From positions 1 to 29,190 of IMG/VR virus record IMGVR_UViG_3300006059_000010: 29,190 bases of DNA, one strand, 5' to 3'. The position numbers and the translations under genes are program-made. The stretch comes from a virus. Under the pieces are notes generated by a model. That model searched no databases. It saw nothing but the letters and a program-made list of their open reading frames with translations, and was not told the origin of the DNA. Below, piece by piece: positions 13,436 through 20,631 of the stretch. How positions within the stretch are numbered: position 1 is the stretch's first letter; each line of letters starts with the position of its first letter.

Positions 13436-16242
13436 GATTCCTACTTACTAGCGATTGGCAATGTGATTGGTCGAATCTGGATACGTGTGTCAAAGCATGG
13501 GAACAGGTGATGGCCATCGCTGATGAGTACAGAGTCCAAGGGATTGTGAACGCTGGAGACCTAAAGAGGGTCTACAACCCCGTGGATGTGAGGGTGACAC
13601 GGTTCTGGATGGACGCGACGAGGAAGGCCACCAATCGTGGGTACGATGTGATTGACGTTCTCGGGAATCATGATAGGATTGGGCAATACGCGGACGATGA
13701 GAACTGGTTTCCAATATTGAGAAAGGCTGGAGCGACGTGTGTGGATCGCCCTGAATTGCTGTATGATGGGGCGTTGGCGGTGTTGCCCTATTGTACGGAT
13801 AAGATAGAGCTGAGGAAACGAGCTGATTGGTTAGCGAAACGAAGTGATCCTCAGAAGACCATTCTCATCTTTCATGAGGACTTGCTGGGGTGTAAGTACA
13901 ACAAACTGGGAATGAGATCGGAGAAAGGCATTGAACCAGAAGCACTACATCCCGATAGGTATCTTCAGTGTTATGGCGGCCACATACATCTGCGTCAGAA
14001 GGTGGCGGAGAATATCTCATACATCGGCAGCCCCTTCTGTCAGGATTGGGGAGAAGCCAATCAGCGAAAGGGATTTACACTGGTTAGCAGCGAGGCTGAA
14101 GAAGGAAGGTTTATCCCTAGTGCCATACCGGGATGGTTCGATCCAACGTGGCCCGGGTTCGGAAAGCCTGAGCGAGGATGGGAAGGATGCTCGGTCAGAA
14201 TCCATGTCAGCTGCAAGAGTGGAACCGACTTTCTCGAACGAACTGAGGCCGCACGGGCAGACGCTGAGACTCGGTATGAAGGAGCTGAAATCTATGTCAC
14301 GGCAACTTTCGAGCGAGATAGAATACTGGGAGAAAATGGTGGATTTGGAGTTAGTACCCCGGATGGGGAAAAGATCAGAGAGTACGTCCGACAGACGTGT
14401 CCCGAAAACCTGAATCGGAGAGTGGTGGTTGAGTACCTAACCGAACGGTTGGAAGAAGTGGGCGGAGGCCTTCGAACTGGTAAGGGTGTACGGTTTATCA
14501 AAGCGACAGCCAAGAACTTTCTGAGCTTTAAGAATGTGGATGTGAAGTGGAATCAGAAGGGGATCACACTTGTCCAAGGACAGAACAAAGATCGGAAAGG
14601 GAAATCGAACGGCGCGGGGAAAACGTCCGTTCTGCAGACAATACCAGTCGCCCTCTTCGGAAACACCTTCAAGGGTCAGAAACACGATGGCTGGGCACGG
14701 CGCCATGCTGAAGGAAAAGCGTCCGTTGATCTGGAACTTGCCGACGCCAAAGGACGAAGGATCAGAATCCTAAGACAGAGAAAGCCTACACGGCTACAGT
14801 TGTGGATCGATGGTAAGGATGTGAGTACTGGACTGAATCCCAACGATAAGACGGCGACACAGGCTGAGATTGAATTGGTGACTGGGTTTACGTGGCATAC
14901 ACTGGCGAATGCGGTGTACATCGATCAGGAAGTGGCGAGAGCGTTTCTGGCTGGTACGAAGAAGGAACGGACACAGGTACTCTCAAAGTTTCAGAACTTG
15001 GAACGATTCGAGAAAGCGTTAGCCCTCATCCGTAAGGACAAAGCGAAAGATGAGGATCGAGCGAGAGAGTGTGAGAGAAAAATTGCGGTAATTGAAGAAC
15101 GTATCAGGAACCTCAACAAACAACTCTCTGTCCTGATGGAAGAGACCAAGGAACTGATTCGGATCGGTCGGGAGGATGTGGAAAAGAAAAAGAAAGCCTA
15201 CCTCAAAGTAAAGGAAGAATGGCAGCCTGAGGTGGAACGGTTGGGCATTAAAGAAGCGAGATATCTGGGCTTATTGGATGCTGAGAGAGCAGCACGAGCT
15301 GATGGTGAAACCCAGTTGGTTGTCACTCACCATGATTTTGTGAAACGGAAAGAGGAAGCGAAACAATTGACCGCCGCTTTGAGTTTGAGTGAGTGCCCAT
15401 TCTGCCGTCAACAGGTGGACCCGGAGAAACTGAAGAACATGTTGAATGGCGTTAGAGCGATGATCGATGGATTGAAGTTGAAGTTCAGGGCTCTTACGGC
15501 GACCAAGCGTGATCTGAATGTCCGGTGTCAGGAATTAGAAGGTGCCCACGATCAGATTCAAATTGAACTGGTGACAGCTGAGCGGTACATACGAAATGCA
15601 AAACTGGCTTACACTGAGATGGAAAAGAACTATGGTGAGTTAGTCACACGAGCGCACACTCAGTCACAGGCCTACAAGGATACCAAGTTCGAATTGCGTA
15701 TGGCAATGGCCAAGAAGGACAGGTTGGACAGTGAGTACAAAGCGATAAAGAAGGATCGATTGTTCTTTGAGTATTGTGAACGGTCGATGGGGCGGGATGG
15801 TATACCAGCATTCTTGAACGCTCTGTTGTGTCCTCAGTTGAATGTGGCAGCGGACTACTACGCGGAGTTATTCGGGGATAGAGCCTTACAGGTGAGATTC
15901 GAGATTGAGAATGGTGAGTTCGTGCCTGTGATCTTGAACGCTACGGGTGGTGAGGACATCGATTCTCAGTCCGATGGGGAGAGAGCCTTGGCTGGGTTGA
16001 TTGCCTCGTTCGCCCTGAGAGAGATCGCCCCACGGTGTAACGTACTCATCCTTGATGAGCCGGGGAATGGGTTAGACCCGAGCACAGTCAGACAGTTTGC
16101 CACATCGATGAAGAGGTTGAAAGAAAAGTTTGAAAGTATCTTCGTGACGAGTCATAATGTTCATCTGCTACAAGAGTTAGAGGGTGAGAGGGTGGTGACA
16201 GTTCAAAAGCGGAATGGTATAAGTTCAGTGTTGGAGGATTGA
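13432..16242 (+). CDS. SbcD-SbcC (Mre11-Rad50) fusion nuclease/ATPase
   Basis: 936 aa. The start is the ATG overlapping the previous stop. Residues 1-240 are an Mre11/SbcD phosphoesterase: SDWQ (7-10), AGDLK (41-45), GNHD (78-81), FHED (147-150) and GHIH (183-186) supply the metal ligands. After a linker of about 110 residues, the Rad50/SbcC part begins: Walker A in GKSNGAGKTS (390-399) with a longer loop before it, two coiled-coil arms (about 520-650 and 665-775), and a zinc hook CPFC (655-658). Then come the signature SDGERALAG (847-855), Walker B LILDEP (872-877) and the switch histidine in TSHN (906-909). T4 gp47/gp46 and E. coli SbcD/SbcC do this job as two proteins that resect DNA ends and cut hairpins. 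Here both reside in one unbroken frame. The coiled coil is much shorter than in bacterial SbcC. Confidence 0.92.
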   Translation: MRFLLTSDWQCDWSNLDTCVKAWEQVMAIADEYRVQGIVNAGDLKRVYNPVDVRVTRFWMDATRKATNRGYDVIDVLGNHDRIGQYADDENWFPILRKAGATCVDRPELLYDGALAVLPYCTDKIELRKRADWLAKRSDPQKTILIFHEDLLGCKYNKLGMRSEKGIEPEALHPDRYLQCYGGHIHLRQKVAENISYIGSPFCQDWGEANQRKGFTLVSSEAEEGRFIPSAIPGWFDPTWPGFGKPERGWEGCSVRIHVSCKSGTDFLERTEAARADAETRYEGAEIYVTATFERDRILGENGGFGVSTPDGEKIREYVRQTCPENLNRRVVVEYLTERLEEVGGGLRTGKGVRFIKATAKNFLSFKNVDVKWNQKGITLVQGQNKDRKGKSNGAGKTSVLQTIPVALFGNTFKGQKHDGWARRHAEGKASVDLELADAKGRRIRILRQRKPTRLQLWIDGKDVSTGLNPNDKTATQAEIELVTGFTWHTLANAVYIDQEVARAFLAGTKKERTQVLSKFQNLERFEKALALIRKDKAKDEDRARECERKIAVIEERIRNLNKQLSVLMEETKELIRIGREDVEKKKKAYLKVKEEWQPEVERLGIKEARYLGLLDAERAARADGETQLVVTHHDFVKRKEEAKQLTAALSLSECPFCRQQVDPEKLKNMLNGVRAMIDGLKLKFRALTATKRDLNVRCQELEGAHDQIQIELVTAERYIRNAKLAYTEMEKNYGELVTRAHTQSQAYKDTKFELRMAMAKKDRLDSEYKAIKKDRLFFEYCERSMGRDGIPAFLNALLCPQLNVAADYYAELFGDRALQVRFEIENGEFVPVILNATGGEDIDSQSDGERALAGLIASFALREIAPRCNVLILDEPGNGLDPSTVRQFATSMKRLKEKFESIFVTSHNVHLLQELEGERVVTVQKRNGISSVLED

Positions 16243-16245
16243 TTT

Positions 16246-16707
16246 ATGGGTAGCGTGTTACAGGATTGGGCGGAAGAGCTGCCACTTAGGTTCCAAGGCA
16301 CTTTGCTTACGGCGGTAAGAGGATGTGATTTTGAGCCTAAGACATGGACACGCACTGGAGTAGCTTACTCACCGGGTAGAAGGTTAACATCGTTCATTCG
16401 GTATTGCTTTATGAATCCAGCTGATCCTCGTGAAGTGGATGCGGAAGAGGGAGCATTTTTTATGAGCTCTGCTCCCGAAAAGTTTAAGCCCTCAGAGTTT
16501 GGGCATCTACCGCAGCATTGGTATTCCCATGCAATGCATGCTTTGGAGATTGTTGGGTACTATCATCCTGATCCAGCGATAGCTGCTATGGCTGCGAATT
16601 TGTATATCAAGATGGTAAAGAATATGCATCTGAACGTTGAAACTAAAGAGCAGCAGTGGACTCGATTGACGGAAGATAGAATCGCTAAAGGTGAGGTGGT
16701 GTCATGA
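16246..16707 (+). CDS. Conserved phage protein of unknown function
   Basis: 153 aa; GGAGG lies about 10 bases before the ATG. The opening WAEELPLRFQGTLLTAVRG and the later HAMHALEIVGYYHPDP with a helix after it recall a family of phage hypothetical proteins often found near replication genes; I know of no assigned function. A histidine-rich segment (LPQHWYSHAMHALE) could bind a metal. Codon choice in the second half leans more to A/T third positions than the neighbours, which may mean separate acquisition. It overlaps the next gene by 4 bases. Confidence 0.65.
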   Translation: MGSVLQDWAEELPLRFQGTLLTAVRGCDFEPKTWTRTGVAYSPGRRLTSFIRYCFMNPADPREVDAEEGAFFMSSAPEKFKPSEFGHLPQHWYSHAMHALEIVGYYHPDPAIAAMAANLYIKMVKNMHLNVETKEQQWTRLTEDRIAKGEVVS

Positions 16708-17957
16708 GGAGATTGGTGTGGATCGTGTTCGTGGTTCTATGTCTATCGGCGTTGTCGGTGGCCATTGATTGTAACTCGATGGTGTCAGATGACGCGAACG
16801 TATTCACTGGAAAGACAACTGATGTGACACTGGCGGGACAGGCATTGGTGGATCAGGGCGCGGACCTTCGTGTGATAAGTACATCCAGTCAGAACTTGGA
16901 TGTAAGCGAACATAACATGGAGTTAGGTTGTCCATCATGGCAAGGTCCGAATGGTACCAGAAAAAGCACGTTGATCGTTCTGATGGTAGCCCCCAAAGAG
17001 CGTAAGATGGGTATGTTCTATGGGGCGGCGTGGCATCATGCATTGGATGGGAGTTGGAACCGGATCAAACAAGACTACATGGCGCCGTATTTCAAGACAG
17101 GTGATTTCGCGGGTGGGATGATTGCCTCAGAGAAGCAACTAACCGCGAGGTTACTAGCCTCCAAGGATGAAGCTACTCATCCGGCTACAGTTGTGAATGA
17201 GGCAGCGAAACCTACAGACCTGTCGGGACTGTGGCGAGTCATGGGTTGGTTGTTGGCGCTTGGGTTTGGCGTCTTTGTGATTGTTGTGGTGGTGATTGAA
17301 TTGAGAGCACGACAGAGAAAGAAGGACGCTGTTACAAAAGCCCAAGCGGACGCTACGGCTGCGAGGAACACCGCCACTAACTTGATTACTCAGAAGAAAC
17401 AGGTGGTCATGACCGTGAATGATCAGCGAATCTTTGAGGATATCAATCAGCAATTTGTTGATTTTGCAGGGAGCTATCGTGGTGATCCGAGTCAGGAATT
17501 GACACTGGCGCAGTACGAGTCCATGAGAGATGTGTACAACAGTATCGCGGCACAGTTGAGAGCGTTGGGGAAAGCTGGATGGAAAGATGGCGTGAATGTG
17601 AAGATGGATTCCAGCCCACGGCCCTCAACTAAGAAAAAGACTCACAAGGATGAAAGCTTCAAAGAACCAGAACCGGGACGGTCGGTGAGTACTTCGACCG
17701 TGGATAACTCCGTACACGTCACGCCAATCGTCATTGGGAACGATTTTGGGGGGTCTAGAGAGACGCCGGAACGTATTCGTGAGCCAGAACCCGAACCAGA
17801 ACCCACACGGTCCTACGGTGGTTCTAGTGACTATGGAAGCTCGGACTCAGGGGGAGGTGGTTCTAGTGACTGGAGCAGCTCGGATTCTGGAGGGGGTGGC
17901 AGTAGTGACTTTGGCAGTGGCGGTGATAGTGGCGGTGGTGGTTCGGACAGTTTCTAA
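16704..17957 (+). CDS. TPM-domain membrane protein with glycine/serine-rich tail
   Basis: 417 aa. Residues 1-20 form a signal peptide ending near SVA. Residues about 27-155 match the TPM domain (TLP18.3/Psb32/MOLO-1): DDANVFTG, a GADLRVIS strand, CPSWQGPNGTRKS, then LIVLMVAPKERKMG and a helix with YMAPYFKTGDFAGG. A membrane helix follows at about 176-199. Residues 200-300 are a charged helical cytoplasmic or periplasmic region, 300-370 a Pro/Glu-rich linker, and 371-417 a tandem Gly/Ser/Asp/aromatic tail. TPM domains sit outside the membrane in envelope and photosystem maintenance proteins. Together with the PspA gene 24 bases downstream and the SPFH lipoprotein at 5869, the context points to host membrane maintenance. 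Confidence 0.82.
   Translation: MRRLVWIVFVVLCLSALSVAIDCNSMVSDDANVFTGKTTDVTLAGQALVDQGADLRVISTSSQNLDVSEHNMELGCPSWQGPNGTRKSTLIVLMVAPKERKMGMFYGAAWHHALDGSWNRIKQDYMAPYFKTGDFAGGMIASEKQLTARLLASKDEATHPATVVNEAAKPTDLSGLWRVMGWLLALGFGVFVIVVVVIELRARQRKKDAVTKAQADATAARNTATNLITQKKQVVMTVNDQRIFEDINQQFVDFAGSYRGDPSQELTLAQYESMRDVYNSIAAQLRALGKAGWKDGVNVKMDSSPRPSTKKKTHKDESFKEPEPGRSVSTSTVDNSVHVTPIVIGNDFGGSRETPERIREPEPEPEPTRSYGGSSDYGSSDSGGGGSSDWSSSDSGGGGSSDFGSGGDSGGGGSDSF
17820..17939 (+). repeat. Tandem 39-base coding repeat (three units)
   Basis: Units at 17820-17858, 17859-17897 and 17898-17939 (the last 42 bases, more diverged) encode GSSD-aromatic-x-SSDSGGG repeats with Tyr, Trp then Phe at the same place. Units one and two differ at only a few bases, so this tail probably grew by recent slippage or unequal exchange. 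Confidence 0.8.
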
Positions 17958-17981
17958 ATCTGATCGAAAATAGGAGAAGGT

Positions 17982-18653
17982 ATGTCAACGTTCTTGCAAA
18001 AACTGCGTGTGGTTACACTGGGTAACGTTCATGATCTGTTGGATAAAGCGATTGATATGAACTCGCCCTCAGCGATTCGTCAGTACACGCGTGATCTGGA
18101 AGATGCCTTGGCTAAGATGAGGACTGAGGCCGCGGTACAGGATGGACAGGTTCGAACCTTGACCCGTGAGAAAGACGATCTTACTCACCAGATTGAGACT
18201 GCGAAGATTAACGTCACAGCCCTGTTGAAAGACTCGACCAAACAGGATGTGGCGAGAACGAAGGCGGCAGCCATACTCACCATGCAACGTAATCTGGATG
18301 CCACTACACAACATCTTGAGGAACAGAAGACAGCCTCACAACAGACGGATGCCGCGTTGGTGAATCTGGAAGCCAAACACTCAGACATGGTGGCCAGAGT
18401 CCGGGAACTGGAAAGACTGGATCGGGATACCAAGATCAAGGAATCAAGTGCACAGGCCTTGGAGTCGGCTGGTGCGTTGGTGAGTGGTGGCGCGGATATA
18501 TCGGTGGATGACATCGAAAGTAAGATGAGACAACGGAATGACGTGGCCAGTGCTAAGTTTGATCGGGCGATGGGTTCGGTCAAGGTCGAAGAAGACCCCG
18601 GTACATCGGCACAGGTGGACGATCTACTGGAGAGTTTGAAGACCAAAGCTTAA
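17982..18653 (+). CDS. pspA: PspA/IM30-family membrane-stress protein
   Basis: 223 aa, matching the PspA family length, with AGGAGAAGG before the ATG. The chain starts FLQKLRVVTLGNVHDLLDKAI, the amphipathic helix and first turn expected of PspA/IM30. Nearly all the rest is helix with heptads (about 40-150), including the TREKDDLTHQIETAK region, followed by a helix-turn segment (about 165-223). PspA forms ESCRT-III-like rods and rings that protect damaged inner membranes. A phage copy could keep the membrane energised during a long infection or counter host holin-like defences; both are inference. It follows the TPM gene and precedes a cold-shock gene. Confidence 0.85.
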   Translation: MSTFLQKLRVVTLGNVHDLLDKAIDMNSPSAIRQYTRDLEDALAKMRTEAAVQDGQVRTLTREKDDLTHQIETAKINVTALLKDSTKQDVARTKAAAILTMQRNLDATTQHLEEQKTASQQTDAALVNLEAKHSDMVARVRELERLDRDTKIKESSAQALESAGALVSGGADISVDDIESKMRQRNDVASAKFDRAMGSVKVEEDPGTSAQVDDLLESLKTKA

Positions 18654-18702
18654 TGGGGATGGTAAGTAACGGTGATCAATTTCAATCGACAGGAGAAAAG
18701 CG

Positions 18703-18930
18703 GTGAGCGAGGGAAATGGCACGGCAACAAGAGAAAAGGGTGTGTGCAAGTGGTTCAACGACTCGAAGGGTTACGGGTTCATTCAACGTCAGGATGGTAC
18801 CGACGTTTTTGTCCACTATTCTTCGATTCAGGCAAACGGATTCAAGTCTTTGAAAGAAGGACAGGAAGTCGAATTCGTATGCGTGAAAGGCAAGAAAGGA
18901 TGGCAAGCGGAAGAGGTAAGTTTGGTGTGA
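18703..18930 (+). CDS. Cold-shock-domain RNA-binding protein
   Basis: 75 aa, starting at GTG behind AGGAG. The whole chain is a CspA-type OB fold: [15 protein letters not shown] contains RNP1 (KGYGFI), DVFVHYSSI contains RNP2, and [10 protein letters not shown] and WQAEEVSLV are the last strands. About ten extra residues precede the domain. It would bind single-stranded RNA or DNA and melt RNA structure, which is of interest because strong RNA structures occur 1-2 kb downstream. Confidence 0.92.
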   Translation: MSEGNGTATREKGVCKWFNDSKGYGFIQRQDGTDVFVHYSSIQANGFKSLKEGQEVEFVCVKGKKGWQAEEVSLV

Positions 18931-19421
18931 ACTGGGGTGAGATGAGGGCCAGAATGTTTAGAGGCTGGTCCTCACAGTTCGACCTTGCCCTGTGGGTGTG
19001 CCAAAAGTGTGGTGATACTCAGTCACCATTGGATCGTAAGGTTCGCTCTGGTTTCAGGGGGGCAGAAAGACAGAAGGTTGAGGAACTGGTGGAAGAGAAT
19101 GCCCGTCTGAAAGAGCAATTGAAGATGATGAGGCCCGGGATCGTACAGGGATTTGATGAATGGCAGCAGACCAAGGGATTCGCTGGGTTTCAAAAGAACC
19201 GAGCGATGACGGCTACATCGATGATTACCAGTTCCACGCAATATCGAACGGCCATGATGATATCCGGCTGGTCCCCGGATGGACAGGCGTATGAAGTGGG
19301 TGTGGATGTGGTTCCCGGTGAGCCAGTCGAGATGAAGATCAATTACAGTGATGAGGTAACCAAGACTCTTGAAGAAGAACCAGTGAGCTTTCCAGTGTCG
19401 AGGCGTCTACGTGTGGAATAG
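18927..19421 (+). CDS. Hypothetical protein with cysteine pair and coiled coil
   Basis: 164 aa if translation begins at the GTG overlapping the cold-shock stop (GTGA), with GAGG 8-9 bases upstream. The alternative ATG at 18942 gives 159 aa but sits at the mouth of a strong hairpin and lacks a spaced ribosome site. VCQKCGD (about residues 28-34) suggests half of a zinc site. A helix [19 protein letters not shown] follows, then a C-terminal beta-rich part (about 95-164). The frame is open upstream to 18672 but that stretch is the shadow of the cold-shock gene. No family recognised. Confidence 0.6.
   Translation: MNWGEMRARMFRGWSSQFDLALWVCQKCGDTQSPLDRKVRSGFRGAERQKVEELVEENARLKEQLKMMRPGIVQGFDEWQQTKGFAGFQKNRAMTATSMITSSTQYRTAMMISGWSPDGQAYEVGVDVVPGEPVEMKINYSDEVTKTLEEEPVSFPVSRRLRVE
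18943..18974 (+). promoter_or_regulatory. Strong mRNA hairpin at the start of the 18927 gene
   Basis: TGAGGGCCAG (18943-18952) pairs with CTGGTCCTCA (18965-18974), ten pairs including one G-U, with a 12-base loop. It begins one base into the ATG at 18942. It could choose between the GTG and ATG starts or throttle translation of this gene. No T-run follows, so it is not a standard terminator. Confidence 0.45.
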
Positions 19422-19432
19422 GAGAAAGTCGA

Positions 19433-19882
19433 ATGAATGTGGTCATCATTGGTGCCCGCAAAAGGAGTGAACGCGACGATGAGCCTTTGATCAATAAATT
19501 GGTGGATGACCTGATTTCGAGATACCCACAACTGAAAATCTTCAGTTCAGGGTGTGACCGTGGGATTGGCAAGATCATCAAGAATAAATGCCTACCACTG
19601 GGAGAGAAGAACGCAAGGGCCACGTTCAGGTTTGTTGAACTAGCAGTGAGAATCTATCTGTTACCGGGTGAGGAGCTGACTAAGTCAGAATTCGCGGGTA
19701 TCTTTATGCCACGAAACGCTTACCTGAATGAAGTGGGCGATGAGTTCCATCTGTTCATCGATGGTAACTACCCACGAGGCTCAATGGCAGATTTGTGGAG
19801 ACGAGTCACGGCGAGAACAGCACCATACGCGATATACAGACCGGGAGAGACCGACATCAAACGACCTAGCGATAAAGGATAG
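19433..19882 (+). CDS. SLOG-like Rossmann-fold protein
   Basis: 149 aa, with AGGAGAAAG shortly before the ATG. MNVVIIGARKRSERDD resembles the first strand and loop of SLOG/Rossmann ligand binders. IFSSGCDRGIGKIIK (36-50) fits the second glycine-rich loop, and MPRNAYLNEVGDEFHLF (92-108) recalls the R-N motif seen after the ligand loop in this superfamily. The protein differs clearly from the DUF2493 protein at 12865, so the two are not recent duplicates. The ligand is unknown; NAD, nucleotide or cytokinin-type ligands are all known for SLOG relatives. Confidence 0.6.
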   Translation: MNVVIIGARKRSERDDEPLINKLVDDLISRYPQLKIFSSGCDRGIGKIIKNKCLPLGEKNARATFRFVELAVRIYLLPGEELTKSEFAGIFMPRNAYLNEVGDEFHLFIDGNYPRGSMADLWRRVTARTAPYAIYRPGETDIKRPSDKG

Positions 19883-20036
19883 AGTTCCGGCCGGACATGA
19901 TCCGGTTCGGTTGGAGGCGTATCTGTTCGCTGAAGTGAGTTAGAGCTTGAAACACGGGCTGGACTAAAAAGGATAGACCGGCTCAACGCCTCCACAGCAA
20001 TCATGTTTGTATCTTAAATAGAGAAGGAGTAGCACA
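19883..20036 (+). promoter_or_regulatory. Structured intergenic leader upstream of the frameshift gene
   Basis: This 154-base gap has no ORF but dense pairing. A hairpin starts right after the previous stop: CCGGA (19891-19895) with TCCGG (19901-19905), extended by wobble and outer pairs. A closing stem TGGAGGCGT (19912-19920) pairs with ACGCCTCCA (19986-19994), nine perfect pairs. It encloses a small hairpin whose arms are GCTGG-A-CTA (19958-19966) and TAG-A-CCGGC (19974-19982). The 18-base repeat and the ribosome site GAAGGAG follow. It could be a processed or regulatory leader, or hold the end of one transcript and the promoter of the next. Confidence 0.5.
20000..20017 (+). repeat. 18-base repeat, copy 1 (candidate promoter element)
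   Basis: ATCATGTTTGTATCTTAA. It matches the copy at 20653-20670 at 16 of 18 positions. It lies 19 bases before the ATG at 20037. TATCTT resembles a -10 hexamer at four of six positions, so a host or phage promoter is one reading. Confidence 0.5.
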
Positions 20037-20258
20037 ATGGCAAGAGGTAAGTTGTATGAATACGCGGTACTGTTCCATCCCAAGCCTACGAAAGACCCGG
20101 CAGGCAACGATACGACACCCAAGAGCACGGTGATCGTTCCACTCACACAAATACTGGCGGAGTCGGACAAGGAAGTGGCGATCAAGGCCGCCAGAGCCAT
20201 AGATGCGAAGTATGATGATCAACACGATCTGGTGGAGATCATTGTCCGCCCTTTATAG
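20037..20258 (+). CDS. Small conserved phage protein, zero-frame product of a frameshift gene
   Basis: 73 aa behind a good AGAAGGAG site. The chain opens with KLYEYAVLFHPKPTKD, has a charged middle (PLTQILAESDKEVAIKAARA), and ends VEIIVRPL. This resembles small phage proteins that I recall ending in a V-x-I-x-V-R-P-F motif. Here the zero frame ends in RPL and a stop, while the -1 frame at the same place reads RPF and continues open for 81 codons. The last two sense codons form the slippery heptamer described separately. The short product is expected from ribosomes that do not shift. Function is unknown; small genes with -1 shifts in tailed phages are often tail assembly chaperones or capsid variants, but no sequence likeness to those was seen. 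Confidence 0.75.
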   Translation: MARGKLYEYAVLFHPKPTKDPAGNDTTPKSTVIVPLTQILAESDKEVAIKAARAIDAKYDDQHDLVEIIVRPL

Positions 20259-20283
20259 CCCAGTCGGAAGAGACCGATTGGGC
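20231..20283 (+). promoter_or_regulatory. Candidate -1 programmed ribosomal frameshift signal
   Basis: Three standard parts lie in order. An SD-like GGTGGAG sits at 20231-20237, 11 bases upstream. The slippery heptamer C CCT TTA, in the correct X XXY YYZ phase, sits at 20249-20255. The zero-frame stop TAG follows at once (20256-20258). Then a ten-pair stem, GCCCAGTCGG (20258-20267) with CCGATTGGGC (20274-20283), one G-U, closes a six-base loop. The spacer is only two bases, shorter than usual, unless the lowest pairs are melted by the ribosome. An SD-like upstream element plus hairpin is the E. coli dnaX arrangement. Confidence 0.7.
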
Positions 20284-20500
20284 GAATATAGAAGCGGCAG
20301 CTGGAGCAGCGGTAACACAGGAATGGGCATCACCGGGGCCAGCGTTTGTGGGCATGGTACAGGAAATGCCTAGACGCGAAGTACTTCGGAAGTCATTGAG
20401 CAATGTGAGAAAGACGGCGGAAACGGTAACGGCGGGGACGATGAGCAACGTCAGTGTGTCACGACCGAGTACGAGCTACGTGGCATCGTCACTACGTTAG
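20249..20500 (+). CDS. -1 frame extension of the 20037 gene (frameshift product)
   Basis: From the slippery site the -1 frame stays open to TAG at 20498-20500. This adds 81 residues to the 73-aa product, for a fusion of about 154 aa. The added part begins IAQSEETDWANIEAAAG, has a charged helical middle (RREVLRKSLSNVRKTAE), and a Ser/Thr/Val-rich end. The frame has no ATG, GTG or TTG between its last upstream stop (20216-20218) and about 20348, and no ribosome site, so independent translation of the whole segment is not possible. Codon choice looks like that of neighbouring genes. The extension has no recognised family. If the frameshift were false this would be a 440-base non-coding gap, unusual in so dense a genome. 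Confidence 0.65.
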   Translation, partial: PFIAQSEETDWANIEAAAGAAVTQEWASPGPAFVGMVQEMPRREVLRKSLSNVRKTAETVTAGTMSNVSVSRPSTSYVASSLR

Positions 20501-20510
20501 AGGCGTTTGG

Positions 20511-20594
20511 CTAAGCTGTTGATTTCCTCAAGAAAAGCGTTGTGATGGAAGTACACCTGTGAGATACTTCCTACCGCAGGAAACAACAGCTTAG
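20511..20594 (+). ncRNA. Candidate structured RNA, long stem with nested hairpin
   Basis: CTAAGCTGTTG (20511-20521) pairs perfectly with CAACAGCTTAG (20584-20594). After one bulged A, TTTCCT (20523-20528) pairs with AGGAAA (20578-20583). Inside, GGAAGTA (20547-20553) pairs with TACTTCC (20565-20571) across an 11-base loop. The result is 24 pairs in 84 bases, with almost none left to chance. It begins 10 bases after the frameshift ORF ends. No ORF or tRNA-like features cover it. It could be a stand-alone small RNA, a 3' stabiliser, or a distant part of the frameshift control. Confidence 0.55.
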
Positions 20595-20631
20595 AGGACA
20601 CACGCAGAGCAGTCAGTCGGTTAGAACTGAG

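Noticed and set aside
17820-17939. Short repeats that might look like a CRISPR array
   Set aside because: They are contiguous coding repeats of a Gly/Ser tail without spacers.
19883-20036. tRNA or tRNA-like gene
   Set aside because: No acceptor stem with T-loop GTTCGA and matching D and anticodon arms could be arranged; the pairs form other hairpins.
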